Of a stretch of DNA of 26,025 nt, positions 15,116 to 21,816 are shown piece after piece; within the stretch, counting starts at the first letter, position 1; every line of letters starts with the position of its first letter. The position numbers were made by a program, and so were the translations under genes. The notes under the pieces are model-generated. The model worked only from the letters and a program-made list of their open reading frames with translations, was not told where the DNA came from and ran no database searches. The stretch is from NCBI GenBank assembly GCA_964426915.1, contig CAYRTD010000042.1:1-26025 (forward strand), written 5' to 3'. Source of the DNA: CAYRTD01 sp964426915. Lineage in GTDB: Bacteria > Bacteroidota > Bacteroidia > Bacteroidales > GCA-2748055.

Positions 15116-15242
15116 TCGGTAATCGGTGATCGGTGATCAGACCGATTACCGATTACCGATTACTGATTACTGATTACTGATCACTGCCTCCTGCCTCCTG
15201 CTTCCTCCCTCCTTCTTCCTCCCCCTCCCTCACTCCCTCCCC
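15068..15242. repeat. Head-to-head copy of the G-rich/heptamer repeat element
   Basis: The plus strand reads a G-rich purine tract (15070-15088), then heptamers (A/G)ATCGGT (about 15101-15138), then inverted heptamers ACCGATT and ACTGATT (15141-15180), then a pyrimidine tract (15186-15242). The two halves are inverted copies of the composite element seen at 1071-1170. The whole can fold into a long imperfect hairpin. It sits exactly between the convergent EEP and nth genes and supplies the 3' coding ends and stop codons of both. A role as a shared transcription terminator is possible. Confidence 0.85.
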
Positions 15243-15874
15243 AAATCCCCAAAATACCGGCACACATCTTTTAATCCGCACTTCCCGCACAGTGGTTTTC
15301 TCGCTTTGCAAATATACCTTCCATGCAGGATAAGCCAGTGATGGGCTTTAGGGATGAGTTCTTCCGGTATATGTTTGATAAGTTCCTTTTCGGTTTGAAG
15401 GGGACTTTTAGAGCCGGTGGTAAGTCCCAGACGCTCGGATACTCTAAAAACATGAGTGTCGACAGCCAGTGCAGGCAATTTAAAAATAACAGAAGCAATC
15501 ACATTGGCTGTCTTTCTTCCAACCCCAGGGAGTTTTTGAAGCTCAATTATATCGGAAGGAACCTGTCCGTCAAAATCTTTTATCAGACTGCCGGCCATAC
15601 CATGAAGATGTTTTGCTTTATTATTGGGATAGGAACAGGTTCTGATATATTCATATATTTCATCAACTGAAGATGCAGCAAGGATTTCGGCATTAGGGAA
15701 CCGTTCAAAAAACGGAGGGGTGATAATATTCACTCTTTTATCTGTACATTGAGCTGAAAGGATTACCGCCACGATAAGCTGGTAAGGATCTTTATATTTC
15801 AGTTCTGTTTCCGCTACCGGCATGTTTTCAGTAAACCATGCAATGACCTTGTCAAAACGTTCTTTTTTTCTCAT
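15230..15874 (-). CDS. nth: Endonuclease III (DNA glycosylase/AP lyase)
   Basis: 214 residues, close to E. coli Nth (211). It removes oxidised pyrimidines and cleaves abasic sites in base excision repair. It has ILSAQCTDKRVN (38-49) and the helix-hairpin-helix LPGVGRKTANVI with catalytic Lys121. AVDTHVFRV carries catalytic Asp139. The 4Fe-4S loop has Cys189, Cys196, Cys199 and Cys205 in the classic C-x6-C-x2-C-x5-C spacing. All key residues are present. The tail after the cluster (RYFGDLGRE) and the stop codon are read from the pyrimidine-rich part of the repeat element, so the last few residues may not be ancestral. It is convergent with the EEP gene, and the next gene upstream on this strand is far away, so it probably has its own promoter in 15875-15950. 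Confidence 0.96.
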   Translation of the reverse strand: MRKKERFDKVIAWFTENMPVAETELKYKDPYQLIVAVILSAQCTDKRVNIITPPFFERFPNAEILAASSVDEIYEYIRTCSYPNNKAKHLHGMAGSLIKDFDGQVPSDIIELQKLPGVGRKTANVIASVIFKLPALAVDTHVFRVSERLGLTTGSKSPLQTEKELIKHIPEELIPKAHHWLILHGRYICKARKPLCGKCGLKDVCRYFGDLGRE

Positions 15875-16155
15875 GAATGCTAAAATAATAATTATCTCTC
15901 ATACTTTTTGCTTGATGAGTCTGCTCTAAAAAGTGTATATTATGATCCGGAACCTGCCCTAACAATGGCATGATCCTGTACCACAGACTTTCTATGCTAT
16001 GCGAAAGCGAAACCTCAGAACTCCTGTCGGGCATACGTGTCAACTTAAAGTTATCATGGATTCTATAAAAGGGGGCGTGTCTTGGTTATGAAATGCACAG
16101 CTAATTTTACAAAAAGACACTAAAATGTTTAAATTAATCACAAATCAATAATTTT
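15875..16155. other. Gene-free region between nth and the aromatic operon leader
   Basis: A divergent intergenic region, together with the leader about 470 bp long up to pheA. It should hold the nth promoter on the left and the aromatic operon promoter on the right. A minus-strand reading frame through 15852-16043 has no recognisable product. No tRNA or T-box features (specifier loop, TGGNACCGCG T-box sequence) were seen. Confidence 0.45.
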
Positions 16156-16188
16156 TCTTGCAAATGTTAATCAATATGATTTAATTTG
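16156..16188 (+). promoter_or_regulatory. Candidate promoter of the aromatic operon leader
   Basis: TCTTG (16156-16160, containing TTG as the -33 element) is followed after 20 bp by TTAATTTG (16181-16188), a 7 of 8 match to the Bacteroidota -7 box TAnnTTTG. The spacing agrees with the usual 19-21 bp. Transcription would start near 16194-16197, about 20 nt before the leader-peptide ATG. Confidence 0.5.
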
Positions 16189-16215
16189 TTGGAAATTTAC
16201 AGACAGACATTAATT

Positions 16216-16272
16216 ATGAGTCAATTTATAGCTTTCTGGTATTTTTTTTACTTCTATTTTTTTTCAGGATAG
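16216..16272 (+). CDS. Aromatic-rich leader peptide of the pheA operon (attenuator)
   Basis: An 18-codon ORF read directly from sequence: MSQFIAFWYFFYFYFFSG, then TAG. Eleven of 18 residues are aromatic (Phe at 4, 7, 10, 11, 13, 15, 16; Tyr at 9, 12, 14; Trp at 8), nine of them consecutive or nearly so in codons 7-16. It lies about 20 nt behind a candidate promoter and ends 2 nt before the 5' strand of an antiterminator. A terminator precedes pheA 75 nt after the stop. This is the arrangement of PheL/TrpL-type leader peptides. A ribosome starved for Phe-tRNA or Tyr-tRNA would stall in codons 7-16 and leave the antiterminator free; a ribosome reaching the stop would cover it. No Shine-Dalgarno is visible, as is normal in this phylum. 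The peptide itself probably has no other function. Confidence 0.82.
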   Translation: MSQFIAFWYFFYFYFFSG

Positions 16273-16273
16273 A

Positions 16274-16321
16274 TACCGGGATGTTATTATACATATAAGA
16301 AATCATATAAAGGTCCCGGTA
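16274..16321 (+). promoter_or_regulatory. Antiterminator stem of the pheA attenuator
   Basis: TACCGGGA (16274-16281) is an exact reverse complement of TCCCGGTA (16314-16321), giving an 8-bp stem that closes a 32-nt AT-rich loop. The 3' strand includes the TCCC that forms the left arm of the downstream terminator, so the two structures exclude each other. The 5' strand begins 2 nt after the leader stop codon, inside the footprint of a terminating ribosome. Confidence 0.8.
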
Positions 16322-16337
16322 AAAGGGGCCTTTTTTT
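16309..16337 (+). terminator. Rho-independent terminator (attenuator) before pheA
   Basis: AAAGGTCCC (16309-16317) pairs with GGGGCCTTT (16325-16333), including one G-U pair, around the loop GGTAAAA. Seven T residues (16331-16337) follow or overlap the base of the stem. It ends 9 nt before the pheA ATG, so it can only end transcripts that start in the leader. Confidence 0.85.
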
Positions 16338-16346
16338 ATTAAAGAC

Positions 16347-17207
16347 ATGAAGGAAAATCCGGCTGAAATAAAAAAAATTGCCATCCAGGGTGGTTATGGT
16401 GCTTTCCATGAAATTGCAGCCATGCATTTTTTTGGAGATGATCATACCGAGATACTTCCCAGGGATACCTTCAGGGGACTGATGAAGTCGCTCAAAAAGA
16501 GACAGGCCGATTATGGAATAATGGCTATTGAGAATAGTCTTGCAGGCAGTATACTCCCAAATTATAATCTGATCCGGGATTCGGATATGAAGATTACCGG
16601 CGAAATATATCTCCGGATCAGACAAAACCTTGTAGCTCTTCCGGGTCAAAAAACCGAAGAACTGACGGAAGTCTTTTCTCATCCCATGGCTATTTTGCAG
16701 TGCCAGCACTTTTTTGATATGTACCCACAGATCAAACTTATAGAAAGTATTGATACTGCTTTAAGTGCCAGAGAGATCAGGGAGAAGGGCCTTATGAAAA
16801 CCGGAGCCATTGCAAGTACACTTGCAGCGAAGAAATATGAGCTTGAAATCCTCGCAGAAAGTATTGAGACCAATAAGATGAATTATACCCGTTTTCTGAT
16901 ACTGCAGGAAAATAATGGCATTCAATTTGAAAATAACAAGATAAATAAATCATCTGTTTATTTTGCATTGGCTCATAAAACAGGTTCGCTTTCAAAAATA
17001 TTGTCGATTCTTTCGTACTATGATCAAAACCTGACCAAAATACAATCAATGCCTATAATGGGAAAAGAGTGGGAATATCAGTTCTATGCCGACCTGATGT
17101 TTGATGATTATGACTGGTACAGGAAATCATTAGAAGCAATACGGCCTTTTACCAGTGTTTTAGGTATATTGGGCGAATATGAAAAAGGTAAATCAATAAT
17201 GGAATAA
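16347..17207 (+). CDS. pheA: Prephenate dehydratase with ACT domain
   Basis: 286 residues, the monofunctional form without chorismate mutase. It converts prephenate to phenylpyruvate for phenylalanine synthesis in the cytoplasm. The catalytic domain (about 9-187) shows IAIQGGYGAFHEIAA, GIMAIENSLAGSI and the signature NYTRFLIL with the Thr181-Arg182-Phe183 triplet. The ACT domain (about 203-280) has HKTGSLSKILSILSYYDQNLTKIQSMPI. The feedback motif usually read as ESRP is IQSMP here and GALV is GSLS, so Phe binding may differ from the proteobacterial enzyme. It is first in the operon, directly behind the leader-peptide attenuator. The chorismate mutase that supplies its substrate is fused to the next gene product, 12 bp downstream. 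Confidence 0.95.
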   Translation: MKENPAEIKKIAIQGGYGAFHEIAAMHFFGDDHTEILPRDTFRGLMKSLKKRQADYGIMAIENSLAGSILPNYNLIRDSDMKITGEIYLRIRQNLVALPGQKTEELTEVFSHPMAILQCQHFFDMYPQIKLIESIDTALSAREIREKGLMKTGAIASTLAAKKYELEILAESIETNKMNYTRFLILQENNGIQFENNKINKSSVYFALAHKTGSLSKILSILSYYDQNLTKIQSMPIMGKEWEYQFYADLMFDDYDWYRKSLEAIRPFTSVLGILGEYEKGKSIME

Positions 17208-17219
17208 AAAGTAGAAATC

Positions 17220-18335
17220 ATGGGAGTAGATTTGAAACTGGATAATTTCAACTGGTGTGGTGAATGTTTATCCAGACCAATAATAATAGCAGGTCCCTGC
17301 AGTGCAGAAACCGAGGAGCAGATGCTCTCAACTGCCCGCGAACTGGCAAACAATGGCATAAAAATCTTCAGGGCAGGAATATGGAAACCCAGGACAAGGC
17401 CCAATGCTTTTGAAGGTGTAGGATCTGACGGACTTCGCTGGATGAAGACTGTAAAGGAGGAAACCGGAATGCTCACTTCCACTGAGGTGGCGAATGTGAA
17501 GCATGTATATGAAGCTCTGAAAAACGGCATTGATATACTATGGATTGGCGCCCGCACATCTGCTAATCCATTTGCTGTTCAGGATATTGCAGACTCTTTG
17601 CGTGGCGTTGATATTCCTGTGCTTGTAAAAAATCCCGTAAACCCTGATGTGGAATTATGGATAGGAGCTCTGGAAAGATTCAATAATTCAGGTATCAATA
17701 AACTCGGCGCAATTCACAGGGGATTCTCAATCTATGACAAGACACTTTTCAGGAATGATCCTCAGTGGCAGATCCCCATTGAACTGCGCAGGCGTATTCC
17801 TGACCTGACGATTATTACCGATCCAAGTCATATTTGCGGTAACAGGCAACTTATTTATGATATATCACAAAAGGCAATGGACCTTAATTTTGATGGGTTG
17901 ATTGTCGAATCCCATATTAATCCTGATAAAGCTTTGAGTGATGCAAAACAGCAGGTTACACCCGCTGCACTTAAAGATATTTTAGATCGTTTAATACTCA
18001 GGGAGCCCGGATCTGACTTTGATGTTGAAATAAATCTTGCTGAATTGCGTGAACAAATTGATAAACTGGATGATAAGATGATCAATCTCTTTGAAAAGAG
18101 GATGAAGGTTGTTGAGGAGATCGGACGGCACAAAAAAGAAAATAACCTTACCATCCTTCAGAGTAAAAGGTGGGATGATCTGTTGAACAGAAGGGTGAGC
18201 CTGGGAAGCAGAAAGGGATTAAGCGAAGAATTTATTCTTAAGATATTCAGGGCCGTTCACCAGGAATCAATCAACCATCAGACAGTTGTTATGAATCAAA
18301 AAGAAAATTTCCAAAATGAGCCGGATAAGGTATAA
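17220..18335 (+). CDS. Bifunctional DAHP synthase / chorismate mutase
   Basis: 371 residues in two domains. The N-terminal part (about 10-260) is a type I-beta (KDO8P synthase-like) 3-deoxy-7-phosphoheptulonate synthase. It has IIIAGPCSAETEEQ with metal-ligand Cys27, IFRAGIWKPRTRPNAFEG, WIGARTSANPFAVQ, VLVKNPVNPD, GAIHRGFS and TDPSHICGNR. It condenses phosphoenolpyruvate and erythrose 4-phosphate, the entry step of the shikimate pathway. The C-terminal part (about 268-355) is an AroQ-type chorismate mutase with NLAELREQIDKLDDKMINLF, EKRMKVVEEIGRHKKEN and a basic substrate site. In such fusions the mutase can also serve as the feedback sensor of the synthase. It follows pheA by 12 bp and overlaps aroB by 20 bp, which points to translational coupling. 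Confidence 0.94.
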   Translation: MGVDLKLDNFNWCGECLSRPIIIAGPCSAETEEQMLSTARELANNGIKIFRAGIWKPRTRPNAFEGVGSDGLRWMKTVKEETGMLTSTEVANVKHVYEALKNGIDILWIGARTSANPFAVQDIADSLRGVDIPVLVKNPVNPDVELWIGALERFNNSGINKLGAIHRGFSIYDKTLFRNDPQWQIPIELRRRIPDLTIITDPSHICGNRQLIYDISQKAMDLNFDGLIVESHINPDKALSDAKQQVTPAALKDILDRLILREPGSDFDVEINLAELREQIDKLDDKMINLFEKRMKVVEEIGRHKKENNLTILQSKRWDDLLNRRVSLGSRKGLSEEFILKIFRAVHQESINHQTVVMNQKENFQNEPDKV

Positions 18336-19344
18336 AACAAATGCAGGAGAAACTGGCATATATATACCGAGAGATATGGAGTTGCTTACAGAGCTTGTTC
18401 CTGAAGATTCAACCGTAATTCTTGCTGACGAAAATGTTCTGAAATTCCATTCAGGCAAATTTTCTTCTTTCCCCCTCATTCCAATACCTTCGGGGGAGAA
18501 TAGTAAAAGTCTGGCCAGTTATGATGATATCTTTCAACAGCTTCTGGATCTTGGTGTTGACAGAAGCTGGAATCTTGTCGGTATAGGAGGGGGGATAACT
18601 ACGGATCTTGCCGGATTTGTAGGATCAACCTATTTCCGGGGAATTCCTTTCGGATATGTATCCACAACTCTTCTCGGACAGGTTGATGCTGCCATAGGTG
18701 GTAAGAATGGGATAAATTACAAAGGCTACAAGAATCTTATTGGTGTTATCAGGCAACCGGATTTTGTACTTTGTGATATAGAAAGTTTAAAAACACTCCC
18801 GAAAAATGAATTTATCGGAGGATTTGCCGAAATTATTAAATATGCATTTATCCGGAGAGCCGATCTTTATCCTTTTCTTGTCGGTAGTCTTGATAAAGCA
18901 CTTGAATTTCAGATGGACATTCTTGAGTATCTTGTAGAAGAATCGGTTAAAACCAAAGTGGAAATTGTAACGGGAGATGAATTCGAAAAAGGAGACAGGA
19001 AATTATTGAATTTTGGGCATACTTTCGGACATGCACTTGAAAAATTATACGGCATATCGCATGGGGAAGCTGTTGCCATCGGAATGTTGCTTGCAACCAG
19101 GATGTCGGTTAACCTTGGTTTAATCAAGCCTGATGTGGTTAACAAACTGGAAAATCTTCTTATCCTGGCAGGTTTACCGGTAAGTATGGAATTTGATACT
19201 TCAATGATGACTGAAGTGATGAAAAAGGATAAAAAAAGAAGAAGGAATAGCATGGATTTCATTTTGATTGAAGAAATTGGCAAGGCTGTGATAAAAACTA
19301 TCCCGTTGAATGAAATAAAATCAATTTTTGATGATCTGTATTAG
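18316..19344 (+). CDS. aroB: 3-dehydroquinate synthase
   Basis: 342 residues, near normal length. It cyclises DAHP to 3-dehydroquinate with NAD+ and a divalent metal, step 2 of the shikimate pathway. It has a nucleotide-binding GIGGGITTDLAGFVGSTYFR segment and the STTLLGQVDAAIGGKNGIN motif. The metal ligands are Glu172 (FAEIIKYA), His235 (NFGHTFGH) and His249 (SHGEAVAIGM). KKDKKRRRNSMDFILI provides the C-terminal phosphate-binding lysines and arginines. The ATG lies within the last 20 bp of the DAHP synthase gene, and its own end overlaps aroD. No second aroB-like start is better placed. It is an operon member under the pheA attenuator. Confidence 0.96.
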   Translation: MSRIRYKTNAGETGIYIPRDMELLTELVPEDSTVILADENVLKFHSGKFSSFPLIPIPSGENSKSLASYDDIFQQLLDLGVDRSWNLVGIGGGITTDLAGFVGSTYFRGIPFGYVSTTLLGQVDAAIGGKNGINYKGYKNLIGVIRQPDFVLCDIESLKTLPKNEFIGGFAEIIKYAFIRRADLYPFLVGSLDKALEFQMDILEYLVEESVKTKVEIVTGDEFEKGDRKLLNFGHTFGHALEKLYGISHGEAVAIGMLLATRMSVNLGLIKPDVVNKLENLLILAGLPVSMEFDTSMMTEVMKKDKKRRRNSMDFILIEEIGKAVIKTIPLNEIKSIFDDLY

Positions 19345-19966
19345 CCTGGGCAAAATAGATTTTGACAATGCTCTTTCTCTTTGCAGAAAGGAGGAACTGG
19401 TAGAGATAAGGGCCGACCTGATGTCATTCGGTAAAAAGCAATTTACCGACCTGCTTAATGCCGGGGCGAAGATTGTTTTTACCTGCCGGAAATCCGGACT
19501 TAACGATAGCGAGAGAATAAAGCTTTACAGGCTTGCTATTCAACAAAATGCTGCCTTTGTGGATTTTGATATGAAAGAAGATGAAAATATTCTGAAGGAA
19601 TTAATGAACGACGTATCCGGTTCCGAAAGCAAATTGATTTTATCTTATCATAATTATAAGGTCACTCCGGGTCCGGAGGAGCTTAAGCAGGTACTGAGAT
19701 CAATGTATTCTGCAGGGGCCGATATTGCTAAAATTGCCTGTCTGGTTAATAAGGATGAGGATAATGTAAATTTGTTATCTCTGTATCGCAAACCCGGCAA
19801 TAAGCTTGTGCTGGGGATGGGTGAAAAGGGGATGATTACCCGGGTTGCTGCGGTTTTTATGGGCGCTGAATTTACTTTTGCTTTCCCCGAAGGTGGGAAT
19901 AAAACTGCCCCCGGACAATTAACCAAAGATGAGTTGGAAGAGATATTTGCTATTATGAAGTCCTGA
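19331..19966 (+). CDS. aroD: Type I 3-dehydroquinate dehydratase
   Basis: I chose the ATG at 19331 (MICISLGKID, 211 residues) over a TTG one codon earlier. The gene overlaps aroB by 14 bp. The protein is a class I TIM-barrel dehydratase that makes 3-dehydroshikimate through a Schiff base. Glu25 (VEIRADL), His107 (ILSYHNY) and Lys134 (DIAKIACLV) match the E. coli catalytic set Glu46, His143 and Lys170. The C-terminal GMGEKGMITRVAAVFMGAEFTFAF supplies the substrate-carboxylate loop. At about 211 residues it is shorter than E. coli AroD (252), mainly at the N-terminus and in connecting loops. Shikimate dehydrogenase (aroE), which often adjoins it, is absent here. Confidence 0.94.
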   Translation: MICISLGKIDFDNALSLCRKEELVEIRADLMSFGKKQFTDLLNAGAKIVFTCRKSGLNDSERIKLYRLAIQQNAAFVDFDMKEDENILKELMNDVSGSESKLILSYHNYKVTPGPEELKQVLRSMYSAGADIAKIACLVNKDEDNVNLLSLYRKPGNKLVLGMGEKGMITRVAAVFMGAEFTFAFPEGGNKTAPGQLTKDELEEIFAIMKS

Positions 19967-19980
19967 CGGATTTAATTCCG

Positions 19981-19988
19981 TAAATTTG
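19981..19988 (+). promoter_or_regulatory. Bacteroidota -7 promoter element TAAATTTG before aroC
   Basis: Exact match to TAnnTTTG in the 56-bp gap between aroD and aroC, 34 bp before the aroC ATG. This is the only gap of that size inside the operon. No clear -33 box lies 19-21 bp upstream. It may give attenuator-independent transcription of aroC and tyrA. Confidence 0.45.
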
Positions 19989-20022
19989 ATAACAATATAA
20001 AAATGAAATAATAAATCAGTAA

Positions 20023-21018
20023 ATGAATTCTTTCGGCAGAATATTCAGAGTTTCGGTTTATGGAGAATCCCACGGTAATTCGGTTGGAGTTATAATTGAC
20101 GGTTGTCCTTCCGGTCTTCCTCTTAGTGAAGCAGATTTAAAGGCAGATCTCTTACGAAGAAAAAGCGGGGCAAAAGGCACAACACCCCGGAAAGAAACTG
20201 ATCTGCCTCATTTTATGAGTGGTGTATTTAACGGTTATACCACAGGCTCTCCCATAAATATTCAGTTTGAAAATTCCAATACACGGTCAAGCGATTACCT
20301 GAAACTCAAAGAAACTCCAAGGCCCGGACATGCTGATTTTGTAGCTTCGAAGAAGTTTGGAGGTTATGAAGATTACAGGGGAGGTGGACATTTTTCCGGA
20401 AGGCTGACCCTTGCCCTGGTATCGGCAGGTGTGATTGCCAAAAAGTTACTTAAGGGAATTACGGTCGGGGCTAGCCTGATAGAAGCCGGAGGTATGAAAG
20501 ATGTTGCAAAAGCGATTGATATGGCTGTAAAGGAGGATGATTCTATAGGAGGAATAGTTGAATGCAGAGTTGAGCATATCCCGGCAGGACTTGGTGAGCC
20601 ATTTTTTGATTCATTGGAATCCTTGATCAGTCATGCAGTTTTTGCTATTCCCGCCATTAAGGCAATTGAATTTGGATCAGGATTTCAGGCAGCCGGAATG
20701 AAGGGGAGTGAGCATAACGACAATATTTTGTCTGCTGATGGTAAAACAGAAACCAATCACGCAGGTGGAATAAACGGGGGGATTAGTAATGGAAATCCAC
20801 TTATATTCAGAATTGCAGTTAAGCCCACCAGCAGCACATCCAAAGCTCAAAAAACAATGAATATGCAATCGGGGCAGATCGAAGAATTAAAAATCGAAGG
20901 CCGCCATGACAGGTGTATTGCCCTACGCGTGCCTCCGGTCCTTGAGGGAGTGGTTGCCATTGTTCTTGCCGATCTTATGTTGCTGGAAGGAAGAATTAAC
21001 AGAATTATCAAAAAATAA
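20023..21018 (+). CDS. aroC: Chorismate synthase
   Basis: 331 residues. It removes phosphate from EPSP to form chorismate using reduced FMN, the last common step of aromatic synthesis. It has the N-terminal GRIFRVSVYGESHGNSVGV signature with His17, the GCPSGLPL loop, the YRGGGHFSGRLTLALV segment, and NHAGGINGGISNG with the following TSSTSKAQKTMNM. The C-terminal RHDRCIALRVPPVLEGVVA is the last family signature. It is somewhat shorter than the usual 350-390 residues. No motif is missing, so the difference appears to lie in loops and the C-terminus. It follows aroD by 56 bp, with a possible internal promoter, and leads into tyrA after 8 bp. Confidence 0.96.
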   Translation: MNSFGRIFRVSVYGESHGNSVGVIIDGCPSGLPLSEADLKADLLRRKSGAKGTTPRKETDLPHFMSGVFNGYTTGSPINIQFENSNTRSSDYLKLKETPRPGHADFVASKKFGGYEDYRGGGHFSGRLTLALVSAGVIAKKLLKGITVGASLIEAGGMKDVAKAIDMAVKEDDSIGGIVECRVEHIPAGLGEPFFDSLESLISHAVFAIPAIKAIEFGSGFQAAGMKGSEHNDNILSADGKTETNHAGGINGGISNGNPLIFRIAVKPTSSTSKAQKTMNMQSGQIEELKIEGRHDRCIALRVPPVLEGVVAIVLADLMLLEGRINRIIKK

Positions 21019-21026
21019 TATACAAG

Positions 21027-21815
21027 ATGAGAATAGCTATAATAGGTGCAGGTAATATGGGGTCATGGTTTGTTGAATCACTTTGTCTTGATTATGAGGT
21101 AGGGGTATACGATTCAGACCGTAGTAAAATGAAATATTTTTTCAACTCCAGAAAATTTCTATATCTCGAGGATCTTTTTGAATTCGAACCTGATCTGCTG
21201 ATAAATGCGGTTAGTCTTGAAAATACTGTGAAGGTCTTTGAAGAAATCGTGCCTCATCTTAATGCTAATTGTATAATTTCCGATATTACTTCTGTTAAAA
21301 GTGGCTTGTCAGGGTTTTACAGAAATGCGGGAAGAAGGTTCGTCAGTACCCATCCTATGTTTGGACCCACCTTTGCGAACGTAAAGGATCTAAGCGAAGA
21401 AAATGCGATTATTATTAATGAATCCGATCCGGAGGGAATCGGTTTTTTTCGAAAGTTTTATTCATCAATGAAACTCAGGATTCATGAGTACAGCTTTGAA
21501 GAACACGATAAAACCATTGCCTATTCTTTGTCAGTGCCATTTTCCTCCACCCTTGTATTTGCATCACGGATGAAAAAGCAGGAAGCTCCCGGTACAACAT
21601 TCAGAAGGCATCTGGATATTGCAAAAGGTTTGCTGTCGGAAGATGATTACCTGCTATCTGAGATTTTACTAAACCCCTTTAGTCTGGAACAGATAGAAAA
21701 TATAAATAAAAGTCTTGAAGAACTAGTTAATATGATAAAAAACAAAGATACAGATGGACTGAAGATATATTTCAATACTTTAAGGAAAAATCTTGGCCTG
21801 GACAAGCAGTTGTGA
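21027..21815 (+). CDS. tyrA: Prephenate dehydrogenase
   Basis: 262 residues. It oxidises and decarboxylates prephenate to 4-hydroxyphenylpyruvate for tyrosine synthesis. The N-terminal Rossmann fold begins MRIAIIGAGNMGSWF, and Asp28 in the VGVYDSDRSK strand suggests NAD+ rather than NADP+. Substrate motifs are DITSVKSGL and STHPMFGPTF, whose His is the catalytic-type residue. The helical C-terminal dimerisation domain follows (about 160-262). There is no fused chorismate mutase or ACT domain, in keeping with the mutase being fused to the DAHP synthase in the same operon. It is the last gene of the operon and its stop is separated by one base from the stop of the opposing tilS gene, so their transcripts must overlap. 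Confidence 0.93.
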   Translation: MRIAIIGAGNMGSWFVESLCLDYEVGVYDSDRSKMKYFFNSRKFLYLEDLFEFEPDLLINAVSLENTVKVFEEIVPHLNANCIISDITSVKSGLSGFYRNAGRRFVSTHPMFGPTFANVKDLSEENAIIINESDPEGIGFFRKFYSSMKLRIHEYSFEEHDKTIAYSLSVPFSSTLVFASRMKKQEAPGTTFRRHLDIAKGLLSEDDYLLSEILLNPFSLEQIENINKSLEELVNMIKNKDTDGLKIYFNTLRKNLGLDKQL

Positions 21816-21816
21816 A

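Noticed and set aside
15852..16043. Minus-strand 63-codon ORF upstream of nth
   Set aside because: Overlaps the nth start out of frame and has no family resemblance.
16156..16346. T-box or riboswitch in the pheA leader
   Set aside because: No T-box consensus, specifier loop or known aptamer pattern was seen; the aromatic-rich ORF plus terminator explains the region better.
19328..19330. TTG as the aroD start
   Set aside because: The ATG immediately after it gives a normal MICISLGKID start.
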